A stretch of 64,000 nucleotides of DNA from NCBI GenBank assembly GCA_022606135.1, contig JABYQN010000014.1, positions 186,001 to 250,000 of the forward strand, read 5' to 3'. Positions 21,159 to 33,587 of this stretch are shown in pieces. The notes beneath the pieces were generated by a model. The model saw only the letters and a program-made list of their open reading frames with translations, made no database searches and was not told the origin of the DNA. Source of the stretch: Fomes fomentarius (taxonomy: Eukaryota; Basidiomycota; Agaricomycetes; Polyporales; Polyporaceae). How positions within the stretch are numbered: position 1 is the first letter of the stretch; every line of letters begins with the position of its first letter. Made by a program: the position numbers and the translations under genes.

Positions 21159-23027
21159 ATGGCTGATTCTAGCTCCCCCCCCCTCATCCTGGCCAATATT
21201 CGTTCAGCATATGCTATACTTGTGGAACGATTCTCCCATGCCATCCATACCCGAATTGGGGATGCACCTCACCTTGACGAAGTTCGGAGGCAAGCCTTAG
21301 AGCTTATGAGCCATGCTTCTCTGGTACTGTGATGCCATCTCACTAGTATAACTCAGTACTTATTCCTTTCATGTAGCATCATGAAGTTCTACCACCAGAC
21401 GAATATTCAGTTCTTCGCACTGCTGTTGCTGGTATGGTGCAGGCTCTCGACGATGCATGCCATGCCTCTGCAGATGCCATTGAGACACCTCCCATGGTGA
21501 TAACCTGGGAGTCTCGGACAGGACAGCGAGGCCGGCCTCGCAAGGATTGCGATCCCACATTTCTTGCTATGGCTGTCGATGTCTGTGGCCCCACCCAACT
21601 AGCCCCAGTTCTCGGTTGGTCATCGCGAACTATCTCTCGCCGTGCTGTCGAGTATGGTATTCGCCCACCTGGAGCTCCTGTCTTCAAGACGGTATCCGAC
21701 TCTGATGGAAGCACTACTCGCATTCACCAGTCGTCGACTCGTCCAGCTTCTACTCTCACAGATGCCGAGTTGGACCAAATTGTCGGACTCACATTAGAGA
21801 GCTTCCCCAACAATCACCAGCAGATGTTACAAGGACATCTTACAGCTATGGGTCACCGAGTCCCTCGTCGTCGGCTTCGCGAGTCTTTCCATCGTGTCCA
21901 TGGTGTTCCAGGGGTTTTCGGCAGTCGTCGCATCCATCGCAGAGTATACAAGGTGGCTGGAGCCAATGCACTGTGGCATCATGATGGCCAGCATGGTATG
22001 TGCAATACCAAATCAGCCTCCAGCAAAGTTAATCTGATGAATAGGTCTCATTCGGTGGAAGCTTGTGATCCATGGTTTCATCGATGGGCATTCGTGCTAC
22101 ATTACTGGCTTTCGTGTCAGTGATAACAACCGTGCAGCCACTGTGCTAGATGTCTTCCATGAGGCCATCTCCCACCATGGTTGTCCAAGCCGAGTACGTG
22201 GTGATCATGGTGGTGAGAATGTGCTCGTTGCCTCGTTTATGGAGGAATATCGTGGTACAGGTCGGGGGTCGTACATCTTTGGCCGGTAAGTGCAATCCCC
22301 TGTGATCTGACTTCTTAGAAAGCTCATCAGAATTGCATCTATAGCAGTGTTCACAATACACGGATCGAGCGCCTTTGGTGCGATGTGACTAATGGCTTTG
22401 GGCAGAAGTGGAAAAACTTCTTCACTGAGCTGGAGGCACACTGTCACCTCCAGGCACACAACGATTCCCATATCTGGCTTCTGCACTTCCTCTTCAAAGG
22501 TGCAATTAACCAGGATGCAGCAGATTGGGTTCGTGCATGGAACCACCATACGATGCAACTCAAAAGTAAGCGATTTCTGAAGTTGGCCACTATCTGCCTG
22601 ACTTAGATCTGCAATAGATGAGACGAATCGCAGTCCCTATGCTATGTACTTTGTCAGCTTGATCCGTGATGGTCCACGTGGGTTGGAGGGTGTAGCACAG
22701 GAGGAGGACATTGGGGACATTGCTGAGTATGGCATTGACTGGGCTGCAGCTGATGATCCCCACATTATGGATCATCTGCTCGGGCGTGAGGCTGATGCAT
22801 GGGACAGTGAGAATCCTTTCGCTGCTCCTCCCAAACAGCGTCCTCATGTTCCATGTGATGGTCCTGGCGATTTCTTTAGTCCTTGGGAAGTGCAGGAGCT
22901 TACCATGCGGCTGCACCAGACCCTTGGTGGGCTACTAGTGTCCCGCAACATGGAGGTCCGCAGACAGATTTGGATAGTTGCTTTTGAGATATGTGGAGAC
23001 ATTATAGCCAAGCGGATGCAGATGTAA
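21159..23027 (+). CDS. DDE integrase-core protein (rve superfamily), 551 aa
   Basis: Five exons join in frame: 21159-21323, 21377-21995, 22045-22285, 22345-22565 and 22618-23027. The N-terminal half contains a helix-turn-helix-like region (RGRPRKDCDPTFLAMAVDV, then LGWSSRTISRRAVEYGIRPP). The catalytic core follows with all three acidic residues: D in ALWHHDGQHG, D in RVRGDHGGENV and E in VHNTRIERLW. Spacing and surrounding motifs match the integrase core found in many basidiomycete and animal proteins related to retroviral integrase and Ginger-like transposases. It should cut and join DNA ends and is the best candidate to mobilise the surrounding block. No stop or frameshift is present. Fold assignment is strong; which element family it serves is inferred. 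Confidence 0.85.
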
Positions 23028-23157
23028 AGAGATGCTACCTTATGGCACAGTTTTATAATACTACTGCTACAGTGAGCTAATGACAGCTTGTTGGAACAGC
23101 TTGTCGGATGACAATGATCAACAGAAATAGATGTCTGAGTCCAACATAGCTTTTTTT

Positions 23158-23432
23158 ATAGTGGAGGTTCTGCCCAGACGTTCAGCATGAAAATTGGCGC
23201 ACACATAGCCATCCTGTTTCTGAGCCCAACGCAACTTGTTGCAAGGGAATACGGCCACCCGTTCCAAAGATACAGCCCTGGGATCCAAATGGCCGCACCA
23301 GAAGCGGCCAACATTTTTATAGTGGAGGTTCTGCCAGGACGTTCAGCATGAAAATTGGCGCACACACAGCCATCGTGTGTCTGAACCCAACGCAACTTGT
23401 TGCAAGGGAATACGGCCACCCGTTCCAAAGAT
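23158..23432. repeat. Tandem pair of ~114-bp units between convergent genes
   Basis: Copies at about 23158-23271 and 23319-23432 share tatagtggaggttctgcc at the start and cacccgttccaaagatac at the end, with a few substitutions. They are 161 bp apart start to start. They lie between the 3' end of the integrase gene and the 3' end of the minus-strand DSBH gene. Confidence 0.85.
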
Positions 23433-23583
23433 ACGGCTGTGTTCTGCTGCATCAGGTTATGTCCACAGTACCAGAGAAATTGCTTGAACTCATTAGGAGA
23501 TACAGAGTGATGCTCAAATCTCTCAGATGCAGGGAACACTATTGACCTTGTGCCAGAGGCTCCTATACACATTTATAGACCAT

Positions 23584-25462
23584 TCATTCATCCCCATCCT
23601 CGCTTTCATACTCATACTCATCCCCATGTGTGACCTCGCCCTCGTCCTCGTCCTCACCCTTGTCCTCGTCCTCACCCTTGTCCTCATCCTCATCCTCGCC
23701 CTCATCTGCACTACCGTTCATCTCTTCCATTATTGCAGCAGCAACTTCTTGAATGAAGGCTTGACCTGCAGCTGCGGCTGCCTGCTCTTCGGCAGTTGAG
23801 ATTCTACCAAAGGGTATGGCCTCTTGGGCAGCATGGAATACAGCACTGTGCTTAGCGGAAACTGTTGCGAGTCGGGGAGGGGTGACAAAGGAGATGCCTA
23901 TCTGCTGATACTCGGGGTAGAGATCCTCGGGATCATAATCCGCCAGGCTCGTAGCATGCCAGTGCCATGGCTGCCATGCAGTAAGAGTGTCTGTCGTGTT
24001 GATGATCTTCACCCCATAAGAGGATATGTAGAAGTGGCCACCTGCGGAGGCACCCTGGTTGCGGCGGAGGATCCACTGCACAGCAAACTTGTGGGGCTGC
24101 CGCTCGTGATGGACCCCACTGAACTACCTTAAGCAATGTTGGAATCATCAGTTGCTGGAAATAACACACCGAGAGTAATTTTGACCCATCATCCCACAAG
24201 CAGGGGCCAACTCCATGTCGTTGAAGAGAATTTCTGTTTCACCAAGGGACAATGATACCTCACCAGCAGTTGCCGAAGTACCAATGCCACCATCCATCCG
24301 CGGGAGTTGGTTCTTCTGGTTGAACTCGAGCCAGTCACCCATCACCTCAGCTGGCAGCCGCGATCGGCAGATATTCCAGGCAATAGCAAATAGACAGCTA
24401 GTGCGGTAGTCGGAGCTTGCAATGAAGTCTGGTGTAAGCTCCTGCTTGCGCAGGATGTTCCGAACCCATGCAAATGAGGGTTTCGAGCGCGCTCCTGCAG
24501 AGTAGCCAGTTTGAATGAGCTTCCCAGGATCCTCAAGCTGGTGGAAAGTGTCAATGCTATGGATATGAACGATAATTGTGCATCCGCACTCTGATTGACT
24601 GCCTGCCGCAAATGCCATCCTCGACAGCTTGGGCACCCCAGGCGAGGATTCCGAGGTTATCTGGCAGAATAAGTGTCGTTATCATCTAAGAAGTTTCGTT
24701 CACAGCCGTTGCAGATAGAGCCATACCTTCCTGCTCCACAGGAGTGGCGCCTGGAGTGTCTCCAAGTGGCGCAACCACTCCACGAAGTACAATCGCGATG
24801 AGCTCTTTGGTTTTGCGGTCGATGATCTTGCAGCTCGTCTCAGGCCCTATGACTGCCTGAAGCTTTGATGGTTGCACTTGATGTATCGGTCGCCGCTTCT
24901 GTCGTTTGTCTGGTTGAGGATCCTCATAGATCCGCTTCTTCCACTTCGCTGTGATAATCGGGTCTTCACTGAGATGTGTGTCTCGAGGAGGGTAGGGCTG
25001 CCTCAGCTTCGTAACCCAAACTGTCTCCAACGAGTTGACCCAAGCCTGCCCAGTCTCTGGATTGAGACCCAGCTGGTCGACAGCATATCTGGTACTGTAT
25101 AAAGAATATGGGTGGTTGTAGTTGACAGTATGTACTCACTTGTGAAGCCACCGATATGCCATTCGGTTTGCCCGATATTGCCCAACTGCTTCACTGACTT
25201 CGCCCTCAACCCCTGCAAGGTCCACATACTGCAAGAAGTCACGAAACAGAGAATTGTCGGTAGCATTGGAAAGGATTTCAAGCTCTGGCTGTTGGGCAAT
25301 GAGAGTGTGAAGCAGCTGAGTAAAAGCCTCTCGGGAACTAGGGACCGATGCATTCTGCAGCAGCATAAGGCCTTGGGGTGATGTATTGAGGCATATCGCA
25401 AGTTGGGCGAAAGCAAGCTTTCGAGCTCTCAAATGAGCACGAGGGGCACTGTTGTGAGGCAT
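23584..25462 (-). CDS. Double-stranded beta-helix protein resembling TET/JBP-like 2OG-Fe(II) dioxygenases
   Basis: Likely exons: 25140-25462 (ATG at 25462), 24727-25094, about 24170-24602 (start provisional) and 23584-24118. An N-terminal helical region is followed by a basic linker (KWKKRIYEDPQPDKRQKRRP) and a C-terminal domain of about 230 residues. That domain includes LEDPGKLIQTGYSAGARSKP, ELAPACGMMGQNYSRGVHHE, GGHFYISSYGVKI, LTAWQPWHWHATSL and IGISFVTPPRL. The GG-F...D-L...H...G-F-T pattern recalls the DSBH fold of fungal TET/JBP-type DNA-base dioxygenases, with HHE and HWHAT as possible iron ligands. The usual arginine before the last strand is glutamine (YQQIG). An acidic tail of Glu/Asp repeats ends the protein. 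Enzyme activity is unproven; a structural or pseudo-enzyme role is possible. Confidence 0.6.
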
Positions 25463-25589
25463 AGCAGCGATACAAGGGGAGGAAGGCAAGTGCACCAAGT
25501 GCCCCAGCGATAACGGCACACCCGACTGTAGCTTACTAATTTATGCATTGTATTACTACTTATGGAACCAACGAAGGTCGTGATATCTA

Positions 25590-26830
25590 TTGTAATAGCT
25601 ACAGCGCAGCCTATGCCGGTCGTACAGGGTCGTGGTGGTGTTCGCGTGGGGTCGCAGCTCTGGGGTTGTGCGTCGTTGAGGAAGGAGGCCGGCAGCGCTG
25701 GGCTGGGTTGCGAGGCCAGCGCAGGCGGGCAGTGCAGGCGACACAGAGGTGGCAGAGCACGATTTCTCGTGCTCTGCGGCCCCTGCGCCGGTTGTACGGC
25801 GTCGTGGGCATGTTGTCGCGGAGTCGGGGCCATGCGGTTGGCCGCCGTTGAGGAAGGAGGGCGACGGTGGGCGGCTGGGTGGCGGGACGGGCTTGGGCGG
25901 GCGGTGCGGACGACACAGAGGTCGCAGAGCACGATTTCTCGTGCTCTGCGGCCCCTATGCTGGTCGTACGGCGTCGTGGGCGTGTTTGCGTGGTGTCGAG
26001 GACACGGTGGAGGAGGTGGGGGAGGAAGGAGGGCGGCGGCGGTCGGCTGGAATGGGGAGGGGGTGGGCGGGCGGTGCGGGCGACACAGAGGTCACAGAGC
26101 ACGATTGCTCGTGCTCTGCGGCCCCTATGCCGGTCGTACGGGGTCGTGGGGGTGTCTTCGTGGGGTCCGAGGTGGCGGGAGAGGTGGCGGGAGAGGTGAG
26201 GTGGCGGGTAAGGGCGTGGCGGCGAGCAGGCAAGGGCGAGTCGTGGTTAGGCGCCCAGTGGCGCGCGCGCGCAACCACGCTCGGCCCGATGGGCCCGGAC
26301 ACGTGCCACGTTGCCAGCACATTTGGGCGCCTCGTCTCGCGTCACCGCCATCCACCCTACCACCACCACCACCACCACCCGTCCTTCCGGCTGTGGCCGC
26401 TGTACAGGCATTGGGACATGGCTAGGGGCATCCGTTTGGCAGAGCCAACGCGTACCTCGCCGATGTTGCAGTGTTTGCCAGTGCGAGCAGCCGGCTTGGG
26501 CACCCCCACCCCCTCCCCATTCCAGCCGACTGCCGCCGCCCTCCTTCCTCCCCCGCCTCCTCCCTCGTGTCCTCGACACCACGCAAACACGCCTACGACT
26601 CCGTACGACCGGTGCAGGGGCCGCAGAGCATGAGAAATCGTGCTCTGCGACCGCTGTGTCGTCCGCACCGCCCGCCCACGTTGGTCTCGCCACACAGCTG
26701 CCCGCCGCCGCCCTCCTTCCGCAACGGCGGACAACCGCAGGGTGACGACACCACGTGAACATGCCCACGACCCTCCACCACCGGCATAGGGGCCGCAGAG
26801 CACGAGAAATCGTGCTCTGCGACTGCTGTG
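25590..26830. repeat. ~171-bp hairpin repeat array in direct and inverted orientation
   Basis: GC-rich units each contain a hairpin made of gcagagcacga and tcgtgctctgc around a 4-base loop. Direct copies have hairpins at 25752-25777, 25924-25949 and 26094-26119 (spacing 172 and 170), plus a partial unit before 25750. Inverted copies lie at 26623-26648 and 26795-26820 (spacing 172). Between the arms is a short unique segment. The whole can fold into a large stem. Long open frames across it on both strands reflect GC content and are not taken as genes. Confidence 0.9.
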
Positions 26831-27088
26831 TCGCCTGCCCACAGCAGCATCGCGTGCCATGCGACCGACACTAAATTTGTGACTCAACGAATTCTAGGTC
26901 ACCGATGCCATTGTCCCGATGGGTTCGCTCACCATGCTGTACTACGAGGTAAGAGCAAGTCGGGCATGATATCCGATGATTTGCGACTGTTCTGCTGTAG
27001 TACAAGACAATCGTTTGTAACCTGTAGTACAGTGTCCAATGCAAGCTATTTAGCCACCCCGAGTAAACCACTGCGAGCATCACTGGTG

Positions 27089-28454
27089 TCAGTGATGGGT
27101 GCTTACTTTGCGAGAGTGCAACTTTACCTCTGCATATGTTGGTTTCTTCTTCAAGTTGCGACACAGAGCTGCGACCTTGTGGGCTTTGACATTGACTGCA
27201 ACTTGGTCCCATGCATTCTCGGCTCCTGGAGTGACCTGAGTTCTCGTCTTAAGAACCTCCTCTCCAACCCATCTACTGACGATCTCCCAAAGCCTTGTCT
27301 CCTCGGCAGAACGAGGGACCCCCCGAACCCCATTTACATCGAGTGCGAGCTGCGCGGCGACTGCATGGTTGTAGTTCGTGCGCCAGTTACCAAAAGTGCG
27401 CCACTTGGGCTCGCTTGCCAGCCAGTCCTTGACATGCTCAGGAGTGATGGTGACACCATCCATGACGATCCCTCCCGATTCATCGGGGCGAAGACCGATC
27501 ACATCCATGACCTTGACCCATTGCCGCACAAGCAAGAATTGCTTGTAACCTGTTTGATAATTAGCTCGCTCATACTTGCCCCATTCCACACGAAGCTCTC
27601 CAACACGATGATCGAGCACCTCGGAGGCATTCTAAATGTCGTAGTGAGCCTCAGTTGCATGGTCAGAGATAAGAACTGAATATGACCTGTGGAGCAACCA
27701 TCGTATGTGCCGATGCAAGGGGATCCTGAACCCATTGGGAAGACTGCCACGGAGCATTGGGCACCATTCCTGATTGATAGTAGGACCCAGGAATATCGCG
27801 AACATCACCAGTGTTTGCAGGAATGTCTGGCATGAAGGAGTCAGCGACTGGGGCACTGGCTCCCAAATCCTGCTTGATGGTGAGTCGGCAAGACCATACA
27901 GTCATGAACCACATAGACAACATACCTCATGCTCAGCATGGGTCAACCCTAGGGTGGAATTGGAGCGACTGAGGTGGCTATCTGGGAATAAGGGAGCATC
28001 GGCGACCACTGGTGTTTTCGTACTGTCACTGCCAGGTGAGGGAGGCGAAACAGACTCCTGTTGAAAGGAAATGAGAGTATGTAAGGCTCAGAACCCCGAG
28101 AGAAATGACCTGAACCCCAGCAGCATTGTGGGATGCACCGTCCCAAGCAAAGTTGAATTCAGGAAGGCCAGATTGACGACTTGGTTCTTGTAAGCGATCA
28201 ACTTCCTTTTGAGCCTCAGACTCAATGACCCGGTTCCAAGTGCCTGGTTCCTCTGACTGAGTCAAGTTACGAATTGTGTCCAGCAAAGCTGCATCGTCCA
28301 TCTCATCGGTACTTCGGTTGCCAACTTTGTTTAACAATACGACCATGGCGTGATATCGCTTAGCTTCACAAGTTCAGGGAATTAAATCTATTGCTCACCG
28401 ACCTTCGACATCTGACCCAACAGGGGATATGTTGCCTGAGGGCAGGTCAGGCAT
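27089..28454 (-). CDS. 375-residue protein with a possible Myb/SANT-like region
   Basis: Five exons join in frame: 28403-28454, 28110-28324, 27926-28057, 27687-27872 and 27089-27631 (1128 nt with stop). The first half is Ser/Pro-rich and probably disordered (ESVSPPSPGSDSTK). The second half is helical and well ordered (VLDHRVGELRVEWGKYE, then FLLVRQWVKVMDVIGLRPDE). The part VTITPEHVKDWLASEPKWRT followed by NWRTNYNHAVAAQL has the layout of Myb/SANT-like DNA-binding domains used by transposon proteins (x-W-x-x-x-L/I-x-x-x-P-x-x-K). The match is weak and by eye only. It lies between the DSBH and HECT-like genes on the same strand. Confidence 0.5.
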
Positions 28455-28763
28455 GGTTACCTGAAGTTGAAGGGGTAGAGAGATGGAAAGGAAGGGGCAT
28501 CAATAGGCGAGACTAAGCCAGGCACAAGTGTGATATCACACCGACTCTCCAGTCACATGAGCCACTCGAAGCAAGGCATATCATGCGATACCTAGGCAGT
28601 CTAACTGTTGCAATATCCTACACAAGTAAGAGCTACCAATGTGATAGATGATCGCCTCCCAGCCCTCAAGTACACCTGTGAACTAGAGAAACCCAAATTG
28701 ACATAATGCTGTGTCGGACCTGCTTCGCGAACCACCCACAATGACGACACTGTCGTAATGGAC

Positions 28764-31700
28764 CTAGATGTGATTGTATTGCATCGGGGCTGTCCACAGC
28801 AGCTGGTGGAGACTAGCATCAAATGCAGTGGCAGTCTCTGGAGGCGATGAGACATCGTTAGCAGTTATTAGCACATTAAGTGCTTCGGTAAAGCGAATGT
28901 CGATTGTCGCAGTGCAAGTGTGAATATGGAGCCAACTGCTGTTCGCCTCCACATCCTCATGCTGGAATTTGATCTACACAACTCCGATAAGCCATGCCTT
29001 GGCCTGGAGATGCAACCGAATTACTTACGAGAATTTGAAACCACTGATCAACAGGAATGAGCACCGAGTCCGAAACAGCTCGAAGCAATGCTGTCACTCG
29101 AATTGTGGAAGACTCTGCCTAATCAGCAGTATCAGATGACTCGGAGACTGTACGACTCAGACTGCATATGGCAACACATACCTCGGATGCAAACTCTTCA
29201 TCAGAGATCATGCATGCCTCACATAATCCAGGATAAGCAGGATGCCCAATACCTTGTGTGAGATATCGTTTGAAACGCCGGACAAACATGCGTTCCCGAA
29301 CAATCTGGAGTTGATGTACCCGCGACACAGAAGGGGTCTCCGAGCCATCTTCGTTCTTGCCCTTTGGCCCTGGCTCCTTCGTGAGAGCGAAAGCGATAAA
29401 CTTGACATAGAAATCTTTGGCATCCACCACTCGTCTGTCGTACATTGCCAGAATGAAACAAGGGATGTCATCTCGGTCCAACAGCTCAGACAAAGACTGT
29501 TAACATCCTTTAGTACCTCCCTGTCAAGCAACACAGGTATAGACCAGGCTCACACTGATGAGAGAACTGCCATTTTTCTCGCCAGCGACAGGGACTTGAA
29601 TGTTCAGGCCATCACGAAAGGCGATAAACTCGCCCATGCCTAGGATACTCGATGAATGGCCAAAGACAAGCTTGAAGATAGCCTTGAACAGCCACACATT
29701 GTGTGACTCAGGGGAGGGATCACTATCCCTGGTGTTCGTTACCTCAATGATCTGTATCGCACCATTATGGTTAGCTAAGACACTGAGTTTCTCGCATTGG
29801 ATACAACACTTACATTTTGTTCGAGAACCTCAATGATAAATTGTCGTGCAGGGTCACTATAGTCTGGTGGTAGTGGCTTATCCCATGGCAACAGCAGCCA
29901 GGGACACAGCTGCTGTGCAAGGTCCTTGTCAAGAGCTCCGAGGACCGAAAGCTCAGCGAATGGCAGGAGGACATCGGAGATATAGCGAGCATTTGTCCCT
30001 GCGACTGCAGGATGCAGGTCACGAAGATACTGAAATTTGAGATCATCGCTGGTGCCGAAGAGAGCGAGAAGAGCAGCCATGATGAAGAAGGGCGAGACAG
30101 GAAGTGGAGCCAAACCGAGACGAGCGATGTAAATGCCACATAGGGTGCCAAATGCTCGCCAAGTGTTTTTCCGATTGCTATTGCTGGTGCTGTCGTCGAG
30201 GAAGACTGGTTGAACATAGTCACCTTTCCTGGTCCAGAATGCAGCATTTGCACTCATTTCTTCGATCACTGCAACGAGGAGTGAACGAACGACACCACTG
30301 CCAAGTCCCCTACCACTGAATTGATATCAGTCTCACAATCCGAGCGACCATGTGAAGAGAATACATACACTGAGATAGTCGGTGACCAGCAGGCCACAAA
30401 ATCGAGCACCTCGAATGGTGTGAACTTGGTGACCCCAGCTGGTGCAGACCATGCATCGCGAGACCATTTGAGAGGTTGCTCGACAATGAGCTGCACATAG
30501 CTTATGAAAGCTGGAGCGAGCTCTTCAGGTGAACGAGCCTCCAGCTCAATATAGATTTTGGCTGCATCTTCCTCATCCCTTGCTTTCTCAAGTGCCCCAA
30601 ACCACTCAAAGAGTTGTTCACTCAACCCTTGTGCAGGTGCAACACTTGGGATGTCAGAGGTCCTCATCGACGACACTGTCTGGGTCGGATGGGGGTTCGC
30701 TAGTAAGAGCATGGGACTTAGGTGTGAGCTCGTCGGCCCTGAAGTGGAGTGCGAACTACTAAAGTACAAACCTGGAGTCTGTGAGCTGGACAGCGACAGC
30801 CCTGGAGTGAGGTGTGAGGTTGTCGACGACGAGGACAGCCTCGGAGTCAAGCTCGTTGAGGATGACAGCAGCCTCGGAGCCGGCTGCGAGCTCGACGACG
30901 ACGATGACAGCCCTGGAGTCGGGTGCAAGCTCGTCGACGACGACAATAGCCCTGGAGTCGGGTGCGATCTCGTCGACGACGACAACAGCCCTGGAGCCGG
31001 CTGCGAGCTCGTCGACGACGACGATAGCCCTGGAGTCGGGTGCGAGCTCGTAGAGGACGACGACAGTCCTGGAGTCGGGTGCAAGCTTGTAGAGGATGAC
31101 GACAGTCCTGGAGCCGGGTGCGAGCTCCTCGATGACGACGACAGCCCTGGAGTCGGGTGCGAGCTGTGCGAGCCCATCGAATGTGAGCTCGTCGAATGTG
31201 CGCTCGCCCAGTGCGAGCTTGTCGGGTGCAAGCTTGTCGAATGCGAGCTTGTCAGGTGCGAGCTCGTGGAGGACAATCTCGGAGTGGGTATTGGGAGGGA
31301 AGTACTGTGTTGGGATGTGCGACCAAGAGTCTCTGCCTCGAGTATGTCGCGGATAGAGGGAAAGTCGCCATCAGAATCGTTCGATCCATCGTCTACACTG
31401 TACACCAACAACATTGTGTCAAGTGCTGGAGTAAGAGACGACAAAGCCCCTGCGATGTTCAAGGGAGTCAGTGATTCTGAAGGGCGACGAGGCCGAAACG
31501 ATGAAGATTCAGTTCGTGCATATTTGATTGAGGGTGGAGTGGGTGGGGAGCGAGGGTGGATCCGGGATATCTGTGAGGGGCGAGGAGGTGTTATCTGTTG
31601 TGGAACCTCTGGAAGGTATCGTGCAGGCTCGCGATCGCAAAGAGTGCAAGGTGGACACTGGTTGTCGTCACACTCAATAGTCGCTGGAACTGGAACATTG

Positions 31701-33516
31701 GTGCGGCCACGGAACTTGATATACCGAAGAAACATCCGGAATGGAGTGCAATAGTGTGGCTGGTCATGGCAGGCACAGATGCGACCAGCTCCGACAAGAT
31801 CGTGTGAGAGCGGAAGTGCGAGCGAATGAAACAGAGGGCCTGCAATGGCAAGTTGTCAGGCAAGAGCTAAAGCACACACTAAAATGACTCACATATGAGA
31901 ATGAGGCACACATCCTTGTCCAATGGATGTGGTATCAACTTGAGCAACTTTCCTAAGGTCACCTCGACAGGATTGAGATCAGCCCATTCCAGATGATAAC
32001 TGCCTTGAGGAGCTCGGGTCTTTCGCATGACACCCCAGCCGAGCTCGTGGTAGCCAGCAGGAGGTGAGACTGATGCCGAAGACGACGAAGTTGGAGGCCC
32101 CAATGACGATGTTGTGAAAGGAGGGAGACGAAGAGTGGTAAGATGGGAACGAACAGCTGTATCAATCTCTGGGCAGATAGGCTGGGTATGTGGTGCTTCG
32201 AACTCGATATTATCGATCAGCAAAGCATGCTGTCGAAGGGCGAGCAGGATTGTCGGGATGTCGCTGTTTTGTATATTAAGATGGAAAGCTTTCAGGAGGC
32301 CATGACCAGACTTTCGGTGGTGAGAACCATCCTAATCAGTGTAAGATTAGCATTTGTCACACCCCACTAGAGCTTAATGTGCTGGACTCACTGCGATCGG
32401 GATAATCCCTATCTGAACCCGTGTTTTCATGCGCACAGAATTAGTCACGGTCGCTGCAGCAACTGCCTTGCCAGAACCTCGAGTCACATTGATCGTGTTC
32501 GCCGCAGCATGCTGAGGAAGATTGCGACGAGCACTTGCAGAGCGCAGCTGGGCAACATTGCGACCCATCGCCAATGGACCAGACAGTGCTGCGATCGGCG
32601 ATATGGCAGGAACCTCGTTCAGAGGAACACTCATGGCTGAGATTGGCCGGGCATTGAAAGAGAAGCCAGAGGAAGACATGAAGGGATTGTACATAGTAGC
32701 AGGAGAGGTGGCATTGGGCATATTTGAGGCTGGATTGGGGATAGACATAGAAAGTTGAGAGGAAGTGGGCATAGACAGAGTGGGCATAGATTGAGATGAG
32801 AACGAAGGCATAGATTGAGATGAGAACGAAGGCATAGATGCACCAGATGTAGACATAGACAAAGACTGATTGGGCGAAGGCACCCCGATAGATGACATGG
32901 CCGAAACAAGATACGAAGACGACGAGTAGCCACTGGTCGGGGTCGTACCCCCGAGTGGGTCAGAGACACTCGCCGAGTCTCCACCTGAAGTCATCCTGTG
33001 CTGTGCATGTCAGATTATGTTGGTGAGTATCGGACGAGACAGTCGCACCCAGGATTAGCATGGAGGCTTCGCTTCTGGCCACAGACACACACTGCCTCTG
33101 GATTAGGCTGGTCTGTGAGAGTAACCTGAAGCAATCTGACTCAGTGATGAAGACAGTAGAGCTCTAGATGGGGAAACGAACCGGGTGGTACCCTCCACAT
33201 GTCGTCTCCAGACATGACAGGTGGCCTGATAAGTACGACAGAGCAAGTTGTTTCATATTGGGAGTGAGCTCGTCGATGTCGACTTTATGCTGGAACCAAG
33301 GGTGTCTACACATCACACAATCGGTTTGTGGATAGGGAGGAACCTGTGAATGAGCAAGGACATGTAAGTATCTATCGGCCATTCCTTCGGTACTACAACA
33401 GATAAAGAAACAAACATGATAAAACTGGTCCTGCACTTGTATAATAAAGGCCCGACAGTTACACCTGCCACACTGGGAGCGAGGATACAGGGGGGCAGAG
33501 CAGTAGGGGCAGACAT
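28764..33516 (-). CDS. HECT-like E3 ubiquitin ligase-type protein, multi-exon
   Basis: The gene starts at ATG 33516 (MSAPTALPPC) and ends at 28764. Early exons encode a Cys/His-rich segment (CVMCRHPWFQHKVDID, with a later CLETTCGGYHP) and a Ser/Met-rich spacer (32374-32994). The 30266-31735 exon starts with a conserved block (CPPCTLCDREPARYLPE) and has a long Ser/Thr/Pro tandem-repeat region. The C-terminal third resembles a HECT domain: WRAFGTLCGIYIARLGLAPL near 30150, later FKRYLTQGIGHPAYPGLCEA, and a last exon (28764-28973) with LHIHTCTATIDIRF. The HTC there matches the catalytic-cysteine motif of HECT C-lobes. Such genes are expanded in Agaricomycetes. I did not settle every exon boundary between 28973 and 33164. 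No inactivating change was noticed. Confidence 0.55.
30790..31290 (-). repeat. Coding minisatellite in the HECT-like gene
   Basis: About eight tandem copies of a ~16-residue unit of the type SSSSTSSHPTPGL, followed by shorter SSHSTS repeats, are encoded on the minus strand. Unit length at DNA level is about 48-51 bp. The long frame on the opposite strand (Val/Asp/Gly/Cys-rich) is its antisense shadow. Confidence 0.8.
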
Positions 33517-33587
33517 TGGGAAAGGTATAGCGAGCGAGAAACGAAGGCGAGTAGACCCTGGGTAGAACTGGGGAACAATGCTTCGGA

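Noticed and set aside
25562..26633. Two long overlapping plus-strand frames (287 and 294 codons)
   Set aside because: They lie wholly inside the GC-rich hairpin repeat array, overlap each other in different frames, repeat with the 171-bp unit and have no domain. Open length is explained by base composition.
30558..31754. 398-codon plus-strand frame rich in Val/Asp/Gly/Cys
   Set aside because: It is antisense to the Ser/Pro-repeat exon of the HECT-like gene. The minus-strand reading has conserved flanking blocks and splice sites.
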